Shown: in pieces, positions 46,501 through 58,365 of the stretch | Position numbering within the stretch: the stretch's first letter is position 1 | Layout: each line of letters starts with the position of its first letter | DNA from: Coffea arabica | Lineage: Eukaryota > Streptophyta > Magnoliopsida > Gentianales > Rubiaceae | Reading direction: 5' to 3' | Assembly (NCBI RefSeq): GCF_036785885.1 | Contig: NC_092326.1 | Location: forward strand, 43,663,072 to 43,727,071 | Length of the DNA stretch: 64,000 nucleotides | Translations under genes and position numbers: made by a program | The notes under the pieces: generated by a model | The model's database searches: none | What the model saw: only the letters and a program-made list of their open reading frames with translations | Told to the model about the DNA's origin: nothing

Positions 46501-48530
46501 CCTTTGGGACGTGGTGTAGGTATTAATTGATGACGCCAATAGAATAACAGATCCCAATATTACTTACCGAGAAGCCTTTCGGACGGGGTGTACTGTAATA
46601 TCAGCATCTTCATCTGGACTTTTACTTGCTTCAAGTGCAAGTGCTTCAAGATTTGGGGAAGAACCAAAAGCAGGTGGTGGATGGATGCTGAAAAATGGGA
46701 AAAGGTGGTAGACTTTTCAGCTTCCAAATCAGAAGTGCACATAAAAACAACATTGTCCTCAAGAACAAAAAAGAACTAAAGGGCATCACATAGTCTCCAT
46801 TTCTTGAACTGTCATATTGCATTACATATATAGGTCAGCTGAATAAAATTCGTGGATTCTCAGTCTGGATCTTACCTCCGAGCAACTTCTTTTCTCGGAG
46901 AGCTTGGATCAGAAGAATCAAATGAATTCCCATCAGATACAGGAGGAACCTGCTCAACGAGAAATTTAGTTTGATTAAAACATAGAAAGAGTTATGCACC
47001 GGGTTCAGAAAACAAAGCCCGAATGAAGAAGAGATAGCTACTAACCATACTGGATAATAAACAATTATCTAATTTCTAATGAAAATAAGTTTCTTACATA
47101 AACAAATATAGCTATTGTACCAATAAATCAGGGAAAAAAATATGAGAGGTAAAAGCACGCATTAAAAAACTTGGAGATCGGATTTTAAACACTAATGCAA
47201 GGGTGCCAATGGAGTTGGGACGCGTTAAGATGAAATCATCATGTAACGTGAGATGAGTTCACAAACTTTTAGGCGAGGCTTTCTTGTTTTTGATGGCCAA
47301 CATGTCAATACATATTACTGAGTGAAAAATTGTATTGTGAACATAGATCAAATTTGAATATCTACAGGGATAAGATCAGCCATTAGTTCCCCATAAAATA
47401 TCCCTGTCATGCAAACACAGGATCCATGCTGGTGGCTTGAATTACTTACAGAAGTAGTACAGTTTAGAAACATACTGTTCGTTTTTGTCAAATAAATGCA
47501 ACAAATAACAAAGTCAATGGTACTTGAAAAAAAATATATCATTTAGCAACTAAACCTTATTTCTCATGTCAACAATAAAGTTGTCATATACCTTCAGCAT
47601 GCAATCCAAGAAAAGTATGTTTAGGATGTCAAAAGTTAATCAGTTAATAGCGGAAGTATCGATCCGCCACCAGAAAATGAGTAGGAAGGAAGAACCGAGC
47701 ATCACAAAGAATGCATTTGTCTCGAAGAGGCGTACAACGTAAGCTGCATTACCTGCACCAGGCGCACCTCAAAAGCAGGCCTATTAACAGGATCATGAGC
47801 CAGATGCAGCAAGCGCTTATGGGTGAGAACATCTTCCGCTCTTTCCACATTTACATCCAAAGCATACCTTCATTGTAGAAACAACACATCCTAACAAATT
47901 TGAGGCTGTAAACAGCGGAAGAGGGAAGGGAGAGAAAAGCATTGATTTAAAAATTAAAATAAAAAATGCAAGAGGCCATCATCACCCTCAAGTCAAGACA
48001 AATAAAACAGAAATTGTTGATAAATTTGTTCTCTCTCTCTCTCTCTTTTTTTTTTGTTATTAGAAAAAGAAAGGTACTAACGGAATCAAAATAATTGCAA
48101 CAAAATTCGAAAGGGATTGTTAAAACTCCGCAAGAGAGAATGATAGCAGGTAGCAACAAACAAGAATGCAAAGTCATGACTCAACTGGTTCATGCATTCA
48201 TGAAAAAAACTGAATATGGCATGCAAAATTAAGACGGCATATAGGAGTAGGTGTGTGGCATTTTGCGATGAGGAGGGAGGAGAGAAAGGAGGAGGAATTA
48301 GGGGGAAGATGAGCGGAGTACCGGGCGGGGAGACGATTGAAGTGCGACCAAAGTTGATGATCGAAGCCAGGGGTTAGGGCCTCCGGGTGGCGAGACTCCC
48401 TGAGCCGCCGAAGCACCTCATTGTAGACCTCCGCCTTCTTCCTCTGTTGCCTATTACTATTGTTATTGATATTGATATTGGAATCGTCCACCACTCTACT
48501 ACTGCAACTCTCGTTATCTTCCATCACCAT
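40525..48530 (-). CDS. ACT-domain Raf-like kinase, STY8/17/46 type
   Basis: Cytosolic dual-specificity kinase; Arabidopsis STY8, STY17 and STY46 phosphorylate chloroplast transit peptides. Sixteen GT-AG exons: 48530-48322, 47867-47753, 46949-46876, 46687-46568, 46065-46011, 45334-45224, 44672-44622, 44316-44141, 44066-43959, 43021-42948, 42729-42554, 41969-41874, 41225-41145, 41057-41004, 40874-40740, 40602-40525. All phases agree, giving 570 aa, near STY46 (about 575). Order: Asn/Ser-rich N-terminus, conserved helical region ([14 protein letters not shown]), ACT domain ([20 protein letters not shown], about 176-228), linker, kinase. Key residues: VAIK Lys 317, [10 protein letters not shown] with Asp 411, DFGVAR with Asp 429, GTYRWMAPE ending at 455. 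The glycine loop reads ASGSYGDL. The C-terminus [12 protein letters not shown] is typical of the family. A 74-bp tandem duplication covers the exon 4 donor. Confidence 0.95.
46446..46592 (-). repeat. 74-bp tandem duplication over a splice donor
   Basis: Two imperfect units, about 46446-46518 and 46519-46592, share AATTGATGA, AACAGATCCCA, ATTACTTACC and GGACG/GGGACG. The upstream unit (in gene orientation, 46519-46592) holds the end of exon 4 and its donor CG|GTAAGT at 46568. The second unit carries a matching donor TTG|GTAAGT at 46494. Use of the second donor would read CGG TAA, an immediate stop. Confidence 0.8.
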
Positions 48531-49838
48531 TTAAAAAAATTATCAAGATGACAAAATCCAAAAAAACTAAAAAAAAAACTAAAAAAAAAATGTGAAAGAT
48601 CCGACAACTCTCCTCAAAGATAAAGAGGACACATAAAAACTAAGCTAAATCTGCAGCCCTGATTACGCCTTGCCTTGGCCTGCCCTGCTCTTCCCACCTC
48701 ATAACAACAGCAACATGATTCTGCTACAGCGAACGGGTTGTAGTATGGTTTCTGGGTAATGGAGTAGACAGGTATACTTCAAAAAAAAAAAAAAAGAATT
48801 CCTACTTCTCAGGAGGAGGAGGGAGTGGGGGAGGAGAGATCAGAAAAGCAGAAAAAGGAAGGGGGATTGGGGCGCGTTTTGTGAGGTGGTGGTGGTAATG
48901 GACAAGGTGGGCCTCCAGTGGCGGGTGGGAGTGGAGCGCAAGGAAGCAAGCAAAGGCAAAGGCAAAGGCAAAAAGGCAAAAAGGGATGGGAAGAAGAAGC
49001 TTTGATTTAACGGCGGCAGTGCGCTATCTCGCGTGGATTTTATTAATAAATAAATAATAATTTAGTACTAACCTCCCTCCGCCTCATCCTTTCACGAAGC
49101 ACAAGAAGGCAAATGGCGTTGGCATTGCCTGCGGACTCCGTAATAGATATAGATTTGTACTAGGGAGGAAAAAAAAATATATATATATATATATATTGTA
49201 TGTCTAATAAGTGTTTATAGGGTACTCGTTAGAATATATTTTAAATATTATATTTTTAAAAATATGAGTTTAATTATAATAAATAAATAAATTCAAAAGG
49301 AAGTAGATAAAATTTAATAGAAAAAGTATATAAATGTTTGAGAGGATAATAATTGTTAGTATGTATATATATATACAGTAAATTAGATGAATGTTAAGTG
49401 TGTTAGAGCACCCGTTAGCAAAACTTAAAAATGTAATATAATGTTATAAATTTTATTTAACTTGACTCGATCCACCCTCTATATTTGGATTACATATTAT
49501 TTACACATATTGATTTACTTGTATCATCAATATATTTTCAAAAAAATGTTAAAATAGTTTTTTCAAAATATTATTTCAAATAATCTCTTAGCCAATACAC
49601 TTGTAATTGTGGTAGTACTCCAGATTAGACTATTATAAGGCAATGTGGTAATATGAGTAACGGTTGGTCCAGCGGATACCTGTGGAGCATTTGTTAAGAT
49701 ATATTTCAAGTGTTATATTTTTGTAAATATAAAATTAGTCAGAGAAAGTAAATAAATACAAGAAAAAATAAGTAAAATTAAATAAGAAAAGAATATAAAT
49801 ATAAAAGAAAATAATAGTTGTTAGTATATATAAATATA
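48531..49838. other. 5' flank of STY kinase and intergenic DNA
   Basis: 48540-49000 probably holds the kinase promoter and 5' UTR: poly-A runs, a GGAGGAGGGAGTGGGGGAG stretch and an AAAGGC short tandem repeat near 48950. From 49150 the sequence is AT-rich with a (TA)n tract. No gene is seen. Confidence 0.4.
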
Positions 49839-50828
49839 GGGCCTGTTTGGAACCAAGTTTTTTAACTACTAGTTTTTTAACAATTTTAACTAACAGGAAC
49901 CCAAAATAATTTATCAAATTTTTTAACCTACACACTTCAAAATATCTAATACACAAAAAACTTCCTCTTTTCTTATTCTTTCTCCCCCACTCCTATCCAC
50001 CACACCTTCATCGCCGGCCACCCCTCCGCCGCCAGCCACCACCTCTGCCGCTATTTCCGGCGCCGGCCACCTATTCCAGTGCCGGCCTACCCCTTTTTTT
50101 CTCCTTCTCCCTCTCCCCCTTCCCCTCTCCTTCCCTCCCTAGCCACCCTCCTGCTTCCTCTCTGGTCTCTGGTCGCACGGTACCAGATTGCATCTACGAT
50201 CTGGTCGAACGACCGGATTGGGCAAAAGGGGAGGGGGAAGGAGAGGGGAGGAGAATGGGAGAGTGAGATGGAGGAGAGGGCGAGAGAAAAAACAAAAAAA
50301 AATTGTATTCTGCCATGGCTGCTGGTTCTCTGCTTCGGGAGGGAGAGGGGGGAGGGGAGCAGAGAGGGAGAAGAGGGGAATAGAAAATGAAAAAAAAATT
50401 TTGGGGAGAGGGGCTGCTGGTTCGTCTGGTACCGCGAGGGAAGAGGGAGGGAGAAGGAAGGAAGGAAGAAGAAGAAGAAGAGAGGAAAGAAAAGAAAAAG
50501 GAAAGAAAAGAAAAAGAAAGAAAAGAAAAAAAATGGTAGGGCCTTCAGGCCATGGCTGCTAGGAACTGGGAAGGCAGAGGTACGGGGGAGGGAAGGGGAG
50601 GGAGAAGGAAGAAGAAGAGGAAGAGAGAAAAGAAAAGAAAAAGGAAAGAAAGAAAAAGAAAAAGAAAGAGAAAAAAAAAAGAAAAAAAGTTTTTCACCTT
50701 AAAAAAACTTCTACAAAAAAGTTTTTAACCTTACAAAAACTTCTACAAAATTTTTTCAAAAACTTCTACAGTGTACTACAGTAAAGTTTTAGATAAACTT
50801 CCAAAAAACTCAGATTCCAAACAGCCCA
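49839..50828. mobile_element. Long family C element with CT/GA core
   Basis: About 990 bp bounded by inverted ends GGGCCTGTTTGGAA and TTCCAAACAGCCCA. Subterminal sequence with TTTTTTAACTACTAG on one side and ACTACAGTAAAGTTTTAGA on the other matches the shorter family C copies. The centre is unusual: a C/T-rich block (about 49980-50165) followed by G/A-rich blocks (50220-50690), with GGCTGCTGGTTC or GGCTGCTAGGAAC recurring at least three times. Two overlapping frames of 103 and 124 codons there are low-complexity and not proposed as genes. Confidence 0.55.
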
Positions 50829-50900
50829 TAGTTAGGTTACGTGAAATGACTGAGCTATGACAGTGAATGGGTTACCTTACATGACTGCATGCTGCTTCCT

Positions 50901-51859
50901 AGGGGTGTATTTGAGCCGAGTCGAGCTCGAGTACCGCTATACTCGAGCTCGACTCGGCTATAATATAATTATACTCGAACTCGAGTTCGATCGAGTCGGA
51001 GAATCATAGCTCGAGCTCGAGCTCGATCGAGTCCTTAAAAAGCTCGAACTCGACTCGATAAGGATACTCACCCGTAATCAGGGGCGGATCTACAGTGGGG
51101 GCACTGGGGGCACGAGCCCCCACTGCTTCCCTTAAATTTCTATAGTATTCATAAAAATTTCATATAATTTTAAGTGTGCCCCCTGGAGTTTTGTGTATCC
51201 AATTGATTTATATGCTCTTAAAGTTGGCTTAAATTTTACCTATTGCTACAGCTACTGTAGAATGGATTTTTTCAGTTATAAATATAGTGAAGAATTGATT
51301 ACAAAATAAAATGGAAGACACTTGAATGAATTATTGCTTAGTTACTGACATTGAGAAAAATATACTTTGTGAAGTTCAAAATGAGAAGGTTGTAAACTGT
51401 TATCAAAATATGAAAACTCGTCGTGAGCAATTGTAAATTGTTTAGTTTGCTTTTTGAAATAAAATTATTATTACATAATAATTTTGAGTTTGTCTCTTTA
51501 TGTTTTCATAAAATATATACATCATTTGTACTTATTGGTGAATATTTTTTTTTGCTTAAAAAACTAGAAAAAGAATAGATAAAAAATTTTAGAATTGCTT
51601 TTGCCCCCACTGAGAATTTTTTCTGGCTCCGCCACTGCCCGTAATTTCTCAGAATTTATTTACCTATATTAGTAATTTTATATATAATTTTTTTTTAATT
51701 TTTTTATGTGATACTCGATAGAGCTCGTCGAGCTCTCGAGTATCAAATTTCCGAACTCAAACTCGACTCGATAGCTCTAACGAGCAGCTCGAGATCGAGC
51801 TCGAACTCGATGAAGCGAGTTCGAGCTCGAGTCGAGTAGATTGACTCAACTCCACCTCT
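50901..51859. mobile_element. GAGCTC-rich element, split by a hAT insertion
   Basis: Left arm starts AGGGGTGTATTTGAGCCGAG and continues with repeated CGAGCTCGAG. The right arm ends GAGTTCGAGCTCGAG, GTCGAGTAGATTGACTC and CTCCACCTCT. The AT-rich middle is interrupted by the hAT remnant at 51079-51637. Architecture resembles the Mutator-like MITE at 3202-3663, but a clean 9-bp duplication is not visible (the flanks show only a partial ATGCTG match). Confidence 0.5.
51079..51637 (+). mobile_element. hAT remnant with perfect 8-bp target duplication
   Basis: A 559-bp element with ends CAGGGGCGGATCTACAG and CTGGCTCCGCCACTG, flanked by an exact 8-bp repeat CCCGTAAT (51071-51078 and 51638-51645), the size expected for hAT. 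At about 51240-51440 a broken frame encodes the hAT dimerisation region (PIATATVEWIFSVINIVKN, then CEVQNEKVVNCYQNMKTRRE), interrupted by stops. It is an internally deleted, non-autonomous derivative. Confidence 0.8.
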
Positions 51860-53010
51860 AATGCTGATAGTGTATACACTGTCGGTGTAGGAAATATTAA
51901 TCCAATAATTATTAGTATGTGTATATATTTGGTAGATTAGGCAAATACTAGGTGTTTTTATTAGGCCTACACAAAAAACACAGCAACCCTACGTGTACAT
52001 GCCCTTGTCTTTTTTTTCTTTTTGTGGTCCATTTTTTGTGGTCCATTGTTTATCCATTTATTAATGCTCCTAATATTGTTAGATAGTAATAATAAGAAAA
52101 GTTAAGGAAGAATGAATTTGATCGCTTAAACCCGTAACATCTTTGTTGTTACATTAGAAGTGTCTTACCAACTTCATTGTGCTCCATTTGTCTAGACTAC
52201 TACTACAAGTTGCATTGTTTGTATTCTTATTAGCCAAATCTTATAAGTTTGTTTGGATAGAGTATTATTTGAAATATTGTTTGGAATAATTACTGTAGTA
52301 TTTTTTGTGATATGATGTATGTGAAATAAAAAGGTAGTTGGGAATATAAAAATGTGAGTTGGAAAATGTGTTTATAATGTAAATGAAATATTATTTGAGA
52401 TATTTGTGCTACCCAAACTATGCATTAAATGTAGACATCTTATTCATTCGTCCTAGACTAACTTACTGTTTAAAAAATAATTAAAATAAAAAGTCCTTTA
52501 AACTCTTTTCTTCCATTAATGTCCATGGAGATAAAACTCCAAACTTTATCCCTTAATTGCAAGTCTAGAGCTAATTAAGATATACATGTTTTATAGTAGT
52601 ATAATTTCCACTTTCAGTGATTGAGTTAAGGATTGAACTCAATAATAAGCATAACCCTAGTTCTAGCGTGTATAACCAATTTTATAAACACACATTATTT
52701 CACTTGAAGGGTGTATAACCAATTAAAGACGGTGTATGATGATCATTAGCCTAATGCTGATATCAAATATTTGAATCTTAGTCAGTAAATATTCGTACTA
52801 TACTTATGTAATACACGTTCGCATGTATAGTTTAAAAAACTTTCGTATACTTCAAAAATACTCGTACTTCTCAATTTACCGTACAAAAAATATAATAAAC
52901 TTTGTGAACTATACTTCAATTTTTTGAAAAATCTTTAAAATTTGGGTAAGAACAGTGAGTTATCTTTCTAGTTCTATGCAAAATAACAGCAGCACATACA
53001 AAAAAAAAGA
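51860..53010. other. Intergenic with degraded MITE sequence
   Basis: A partial family B end (GCTGATAGTGTATACACTGTC) lies at 51862-51900. At about 52250-52430 is a degraded element with TTGTTTGGATAGAG at one end and CTACCCAAACTATG at the other. AT-rich otherwise. Confidence 0.45.
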
Positions 53011-53162
53011 GTAAATCTTATATATACTAATAATGTATATATTATCACCGTTTAATTCATGACATGTGTGCAAAAGTTGAATTTTAAATTTAAATTTTGC
53101 GTAGTTGTCATTCATCCAACGCTGATAGTGTATATACTGTCAATGTAGGAAAGATTAATCCT
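53011..53162. repeat. Palindromic MITE, family B copy 4
   Basis: Begins GTAAATCTTATATATACT and ends CTGATAGTGTATATACTGTC then AGGAAAGATTAATCCT, with CATCCAACGC internally. Same architecture as 39229-39385. Confidence 0.6.
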
Positions 53163-53354
53163 ATTTAGAAACACATTTTAGATTAACTGTTATGTAGATT
53201 AATAGTGTATGAAAGAAATAAAGTGATTTTTTAACATCTCATGCAAAAGGATAAAACTTAAAATAGTACATATGTAACATAATTTTTTAAAAATATAGTA
53301 ATTTTAACCGTGTTTAAAGTCCCATAACTTTCAAATATATTCATGTACGAATTC

Positions 53355-53386
<32 letters not shown>

Positions 53387-54149
53387 GCAGAACACACATT
53401 TTTGCACCCCATTTTTAATCATACTTTTAAAAAAGTCCATATACTATACATACGTATAATTCGTGTTATACCCGTATCATATTTTACTAACTATGGTTTG
53501 AATTCATATACCAGAAAATGCTCTTTTTTTTTTTTTTTTTACGTATAGACGAAATTATTTAGAAGCAATTAATTAAGAGGCAAATTCACCACGTCTTCAC
53601 TGCTAGATGGCAACTCATCGAGCTAACATGGCACATACTTTTGAAACCAAAGCCAGAGGCAGAGGCCGGTAGCTCATGAGAAGTCTGTGAGATGCAGATA
53701 AATATGCAGATGGAGGGAGTAGCGGGGCTAGGTGGTGGGGTGCGAGGGGATTGATTGACGCTGGCTTCTGAGGCGCAGAATGAATAGTACTTTTGCGATA
53801 AGAACTTTGGCGTCTCCTCAGCTCCGTTTGATCGTGATGATTAGTAGTAGGAGTATGATAACATTAGCAATTTAGCAGGCGGACAGACAGAAGACGAAGC
53901 AAATGCCTGCAGCCCCAAATACACTTTGATTGACTTGCTACTTTGAATAGCAAGAAACATATTCAATGCAAGAAGGAACCCACCAAAAAAAAAAAGGGTT
54001 CTGAACCCCCTTCCTTTTTGTTTATGCTCCATAAAAATTTAAAAAAAAAAAAAACATTTTGTTAATCTTCCGGAACTAGGAAAGCTCATTGGGTCTCGTA
54101 TTTTTATAATTTATTCGTTCAAATCATTTTAGGTCGGGAGTTTAACTAT
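53163..54149. other. Intergenic
   Basis: Includes an (AT)n tract at about 53357-53382 and a poly-T run near 53525. The stretch 53580-54010 is less AT-rich but I find no exon structure or known repeat in it. Confidence 0.45.
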
Positions 54150-54330
54150 GGCCTTGTTTGGCAAGTGAGTTTTTTGGATGTTTGTTTAAAACTTTACTGT
54201 AGAAATTATAGAAACAATTTCTGAATTGTGTAAATTTTTAAATTTTTTAAAATTTTTTTGAGATTATTGTAATTAAACTTATTAAAAAACTTGTAGCAGA
54301 CGACAAAAACTCGTTTGCCGAATAAGCCCT
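54150..54330. repeat. Family C MITE, copy 2
   Basis: Starts GGCCTTGTTTGGCAAGTGAG and ends ACTCGTTTGCCGAATAAGCCC. Between are AAACTTTACTGTAGAA and GAGATTATTGTAATTAAA, the recurring subterminal motifs of the family. About 180 bp, non-coding. Target duplication unresolved. Confidence 0.65.
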
Positions 54331-55216
54331 ATAACATCAAATGCACTAGTACATGAGAAGCGTGCAAGGATGGATGTGTTCAAAAACCTCCTGTTTGGAT
54401 TGCTATTTTGTAAGAGCTTTTTTTCTTTTTAGACCAATTGTGGATGATTGAAGCACTTTTAAAGTATCTAGTAAACACCATCCTTTAAATTTAGGAATCG
54501 AGAGTTATCAGTGTTAAAAGGACTTTTAGTAAAAACTCAAATTTTAGTAGTTTAAAATTTTAAACGTAAAATTTAATCATTTTATCCCATATTATGAACT
54601 CAATAAAGAGATAAATACATTAAAATTTTAAAATTACATATTATTCAATACAATAAGCACTGACCGAAGATATAAATCCAAACGACATGCATAACGTGAA
54701 CTTCTACTTTTTTTTCAATTAATAAGTTACCGCAACTCTAAACGGGGCACTAAATCACAATATTTTTTTCCCTTTTTCATTTAACGTGGAGAAGCACCCT
54801 CCTGTTACGCTTGTATATGACAAGCTTTAGACAGTTCTTATCATTTTCCTACGGTATTATTGTCCACCCGTGTGACATGAACAAAGGCTTTGATAAGCAA
54901 CGAGGGACTGAAGCTGTTCTTGTTTGAACGCTGTCCTTGTATTTGTTGCAATTAAAAGCAGCTTGAAGTTTGAACGCGCTGCTGAGAGCATTCCACACCA
55001 TCCATGTTTCTAGTAGATGTAAATTACTCCAATAATTAAAGTGGATTCCTAGATATCTTTTTTTTTTTTTAATAGCAATAATGGATAAGTTAAGCAGTAA
55101 AAAGAAATATATTATTATGAGACACAGTCATGTGGGGGTGCACCAGTACAAAATCATATCCTACTGAATGACCTAACCTAAGGCAAATCTCCCTAATTTT
55201 TTTGATAAAATTCACG
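54331..55216. other. Intergenic
   Basis: AT-rich sequence without assignable gene, RNA or repeat, apart from poly-T at about 55060. Confidence 0.4.
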
Positions 55217-55391
55217 AGGCCGGAAGGTGAGTTTTTTGGGAGTTTGTCTAAAACTTTAATGTAGCTTACTGTAGAAGTTTTAAAAAAAATGTTTGAAATG
55301 TGTAGATTTTTGAATATTTTGAAGTGTATATATAGTTTAAAAACTTTGAGAAATTTTTTGAAATTACTGTAGTTAAGACCAAACAAGGCCC
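55217..55391. repeat. Family C MITE, copy 3
   Basis: A diverged left end (AGGCCGGAAGGTGAGTTTTT) and a well-kept right end (GACCAAACAAGGCC), with AAACTTTAATGTAGCTTACT and GAAATTACTGTAGTTAAGA inside. Confidence 0.6.
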
Positions 55392-56453
55392 AATTCACAT
55401 AAACAAATAACAAGACATTGCGATATATGGTCTGCGTCGATGGTTTATCCATTTATTTCCCAATATGAAACTGCTCTTTTTAGGAAAGTTCAGTCTCGTT
55501 TGGATTGCTATTTTCTGAAATTTTTATAGAAAAATGTACCGTAATGATTTGATATATCCATGAAAAAATGTAAAAAAAAATTTAGAGAAAACGAATGCAT
55601 ATCTTTTGCTTACGAGCCAACGCGGGCGATCGGATCCAGACATGAATGATAAAATTATACACTACAAAAACACACATAGAAATAAGGGCTAAATACAAAC
55701 TCGATAAATTATTTATTTTAAGATCACCACTTTCTTTTAATACCTATATAACACACAAATAATTGAAAAAAAAAAAAGAAGAAGAAAAGCAAGAAAGTCA
55801 ATGGAGACCACAGATGGAAATAAATCTCAAGGAAAGTGCCCAAAAAAAATGTGGACTGAGATGGGAAGACAAGTCAGCTCACTGCTCCACTAGAATAGAT
55901 AGATAAAGGCCTGGAGATTTAGCTGACGTGGTTGGAGCGGCTCTTGGATGCAACCAAAGGTCAATTTTTTTTTTTATTAAATAAATCAGCATAGCATTAG
56001 TGTGTCAACCAGCCAGTGTCGTGGCGGAAGTATATTATTATTGCGTTGGGAAAACGGTGAGCGGCAGCGGGAGCGGCGACAGGCTGCCGCTGGATATTGG
56101 ATGGAATATGCCGCGTACATTTTTTCCAACTCCTCCAGTCCAGGATTTCCACTATTTATTAATCCCAAAGCAAAATAAAAAATCATTTTACTCATATGTA
56201 ATGTGAGGAATATTTTATTCCATAAAAATTATGTGTGTATAATATCCTATCCAAGGACAAAGGCTGCCCGCTGTCCCTATCCCAACAAACCCTAATCCAT
56301 CCTCTCCCACCAAACCCTAATCCACCGTCCTTTAGTTGCGAATAAATATAAATGCAAAACAGACCAAATCTATCAACAGTAAATAATAGCTACATTCTAT
56401 AATGCTCCCTGTGTCATATGTGTTGCCAAAAAATAAAAGAAGGAAAGAACACA
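55392..56453. other. Intergenic, with a telo-box pair
   Basis: Mostly AT-rich. At 56284-56326 the motif ACCAAACCCTAATCCA or its near twin occurs twice, resembling plant telo-boxes (AAACCCTAA). The moderately GC-rich stretch 56000-56110 has no exon structure that I can support. Confidence 0.4.
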
Positions 56454-56676
56454 GGTCCCGTTTGATAAATGGATTTTTTGAGTGTTTGTCTAAACTTTTA
56501 CGGTAACTTACTATAGAAGTTGCAGGAAAATTTTTTGAAGTGTATAAATTTTTGGATATTTTTAAGTGTATAGTTTAAAATTTTTGAGAAGTTTTTTGAG
56601 ATTACTGTAATTAAAGTTGTTAAAAAAACTCGTAGCAGACAAACTTGACAAAAAAACTTGCTTGCCAAACATGCCC
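56454..56676. repeat. Family C MITE, copy 4
   Basis: Starts GGTCCCGTTTGATAAATGG and ends TTGCTTGCCAAACATGCCC, with ACGGTAACTTACTATAGAAG and GAGATTACTGTAATTAAAG inside. Confidence 0.6.
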
Positions 56677-58137
56677 ACAATCTTACCATATAAACTAGTA
56701 CTAACCCTTATTTTCTAATAGAACGAGTATGATATGATTTCATGTCAAATTTTGAAAAGTTACTTGTTTTCAATTTAACTAGAAAATCAAATTTAAACAA
56801 TTCAAAGTGAACTATCACTACTTCTTTTCTTTTTCTTTTTTCTTTTTTTGCTTCAAAATGAATTTACCTAATTTATCAAATTAATCGCCAGATACTATTG
56901 GATTGTGTATTATTTGAAAAAAATTTATTTGTTTACATTATCAACATATTTTTATGTCATATGCATCACATCAAAAAAGTACTATAGTATTCTTTTTTAA
57001 AAAATTATTCCAAATAATTTACTATCCCAAATAACCATCAACACGTTTTTTGTAAATTCATTTTTTAACTTCCATTTTTACTTCACATATATTAAATTGT
57101 TACAATGCTTTTTTTTTTTTTACAAAAATCTCCAAAAAAAAAAAAAAAAAAAAGGCAATCCAAACGGACTTTATGCTTGGCTAGACAGAGTCGATGATAT
57201 TAATGGATTTAGGAGGCAAAACGGTGCAATAAGCCCGGAGTTGTGCTGATTCGATGTTTGGGCACCGGGGTCCTCCGCCGGTTGCTTTCCCTCCCCGACA
57301 GGTAGCATTTTGTTTTGGAGTTTATCTTTATCTTCCTCCTGGCACTCCTAACTTGCCGGGAGGGTCCTTTTCGCTAGGGCCCGTCGTCTATCTTTCCTTT
57401 GCTACTCTTCATTTATATGCAAAAAAAAAAAAAGAAAGGAAATTGAAGATTATAACCTGTGTATTAAAATGGGTTTTATGGGAGCTTATTTCTAATTGAC
57501 TTATTATAAAACGGAGTTATTATATATACAAGGTTTGCTAAATTTTACGTAGAACGGATTTAAAATGTCACTGAGAAAATGAAAGGGAAATGTGAGGTCC
57601 TAAAGCTTAAATGGAATGACTGTATATATAAGATTAAAAAGAAACCACATGGACGGCAATCGTCACGGTAAACTCCTCTAAAAGCATATATTCAATGAAT
57701 CTAGACGCTTTTCAAGGTCATTGAACCTAGATGCTAGATTAGAAGATAGGTTCCAATTATTTTGTTATGTTTCGTTAATAATAGTAGTGATTTAATTGTG
57801 ATGCTTGTACTTCTTTTTTCAATCTTATATATCCTCGCAAACTTAAATTTTGAATTTGAGTGATAACGTGCACATGATTAAAGGAAAAGACTATATTGAA
57901 AAGAAAGACTGAAAAGCGTTTTTAAAATATTTCAAAATAGAAAGTATGGTATGACGCTCTCAATGCAGCGCAACGAAACGAAGGAAGTAATTTACTTCAT
58001 AGAATAAATGGGAGCCTGTAGTTGCCAACATAATCATATGTTTATAATGCTATAGTCTTTCCTTTTCAGTACTACGTGTTTTTTGTTTTCATGCATCGCT
58101 TTTTTTTTTTGAAAAAAAAAAGGTTCAATAAAAAGAA
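56677..58137. other. Intergenic with GC-richer island
   Basis: The island at about 57180-57435 carries CCGGAGTTGTGCTGATTCGATG and GCCGGGAGGGTCC and ends in a 12-A run, like a retroposed element, but I cannot place promoter boxes or a target duplication. The rest is AT-rich. Confidence 0.35.
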
Positions 58138-58365
58138 ATTACAAGTTAAAGCAAAGCTGCTCCCTTTAGGTTATCTGTTTTTTTTGGTGTTTTTGAAATA
58201 TTTTACTGTAGTAATTGAGGTGAAAAACTTTTACCGTAGATGATATTTGGATATGATGTTTTTGGAGTTGTTTTGGAAATACACATTTACTGTAGCATTT
58301 GGAATGTGAAAAACAGTTTTTCAAAAACAACCCCAAAAACAAGGGATCCAAACACACCCCTTGTT
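58138..58365. repeat. Unclassified MITE-like element
   Basis: About 230 bp with repeated TTTTTGG and TTACTGTAG motifs. The left contains TGGTGTTTTTGAAATATTT and the right TTTCAAAAACAACCCCAAAA, an imperfect inverted arrangement. Non-coding. Confidence 0.4.

Noticed and set aside
50079-50562. Arg/Glu/Lys-rich frames of 103 and 124 codons
   Set aside because: They lie wholly in the GA-rich core of a family C mobile element and are low-complexity.
56284-56326. Interstitial telomere or CRISPR-like array
   Set aside because: Only two AAACCCTAATCCA-type motifs occur; that is a telo-box pair at most, not a telomere array or CRISPR.
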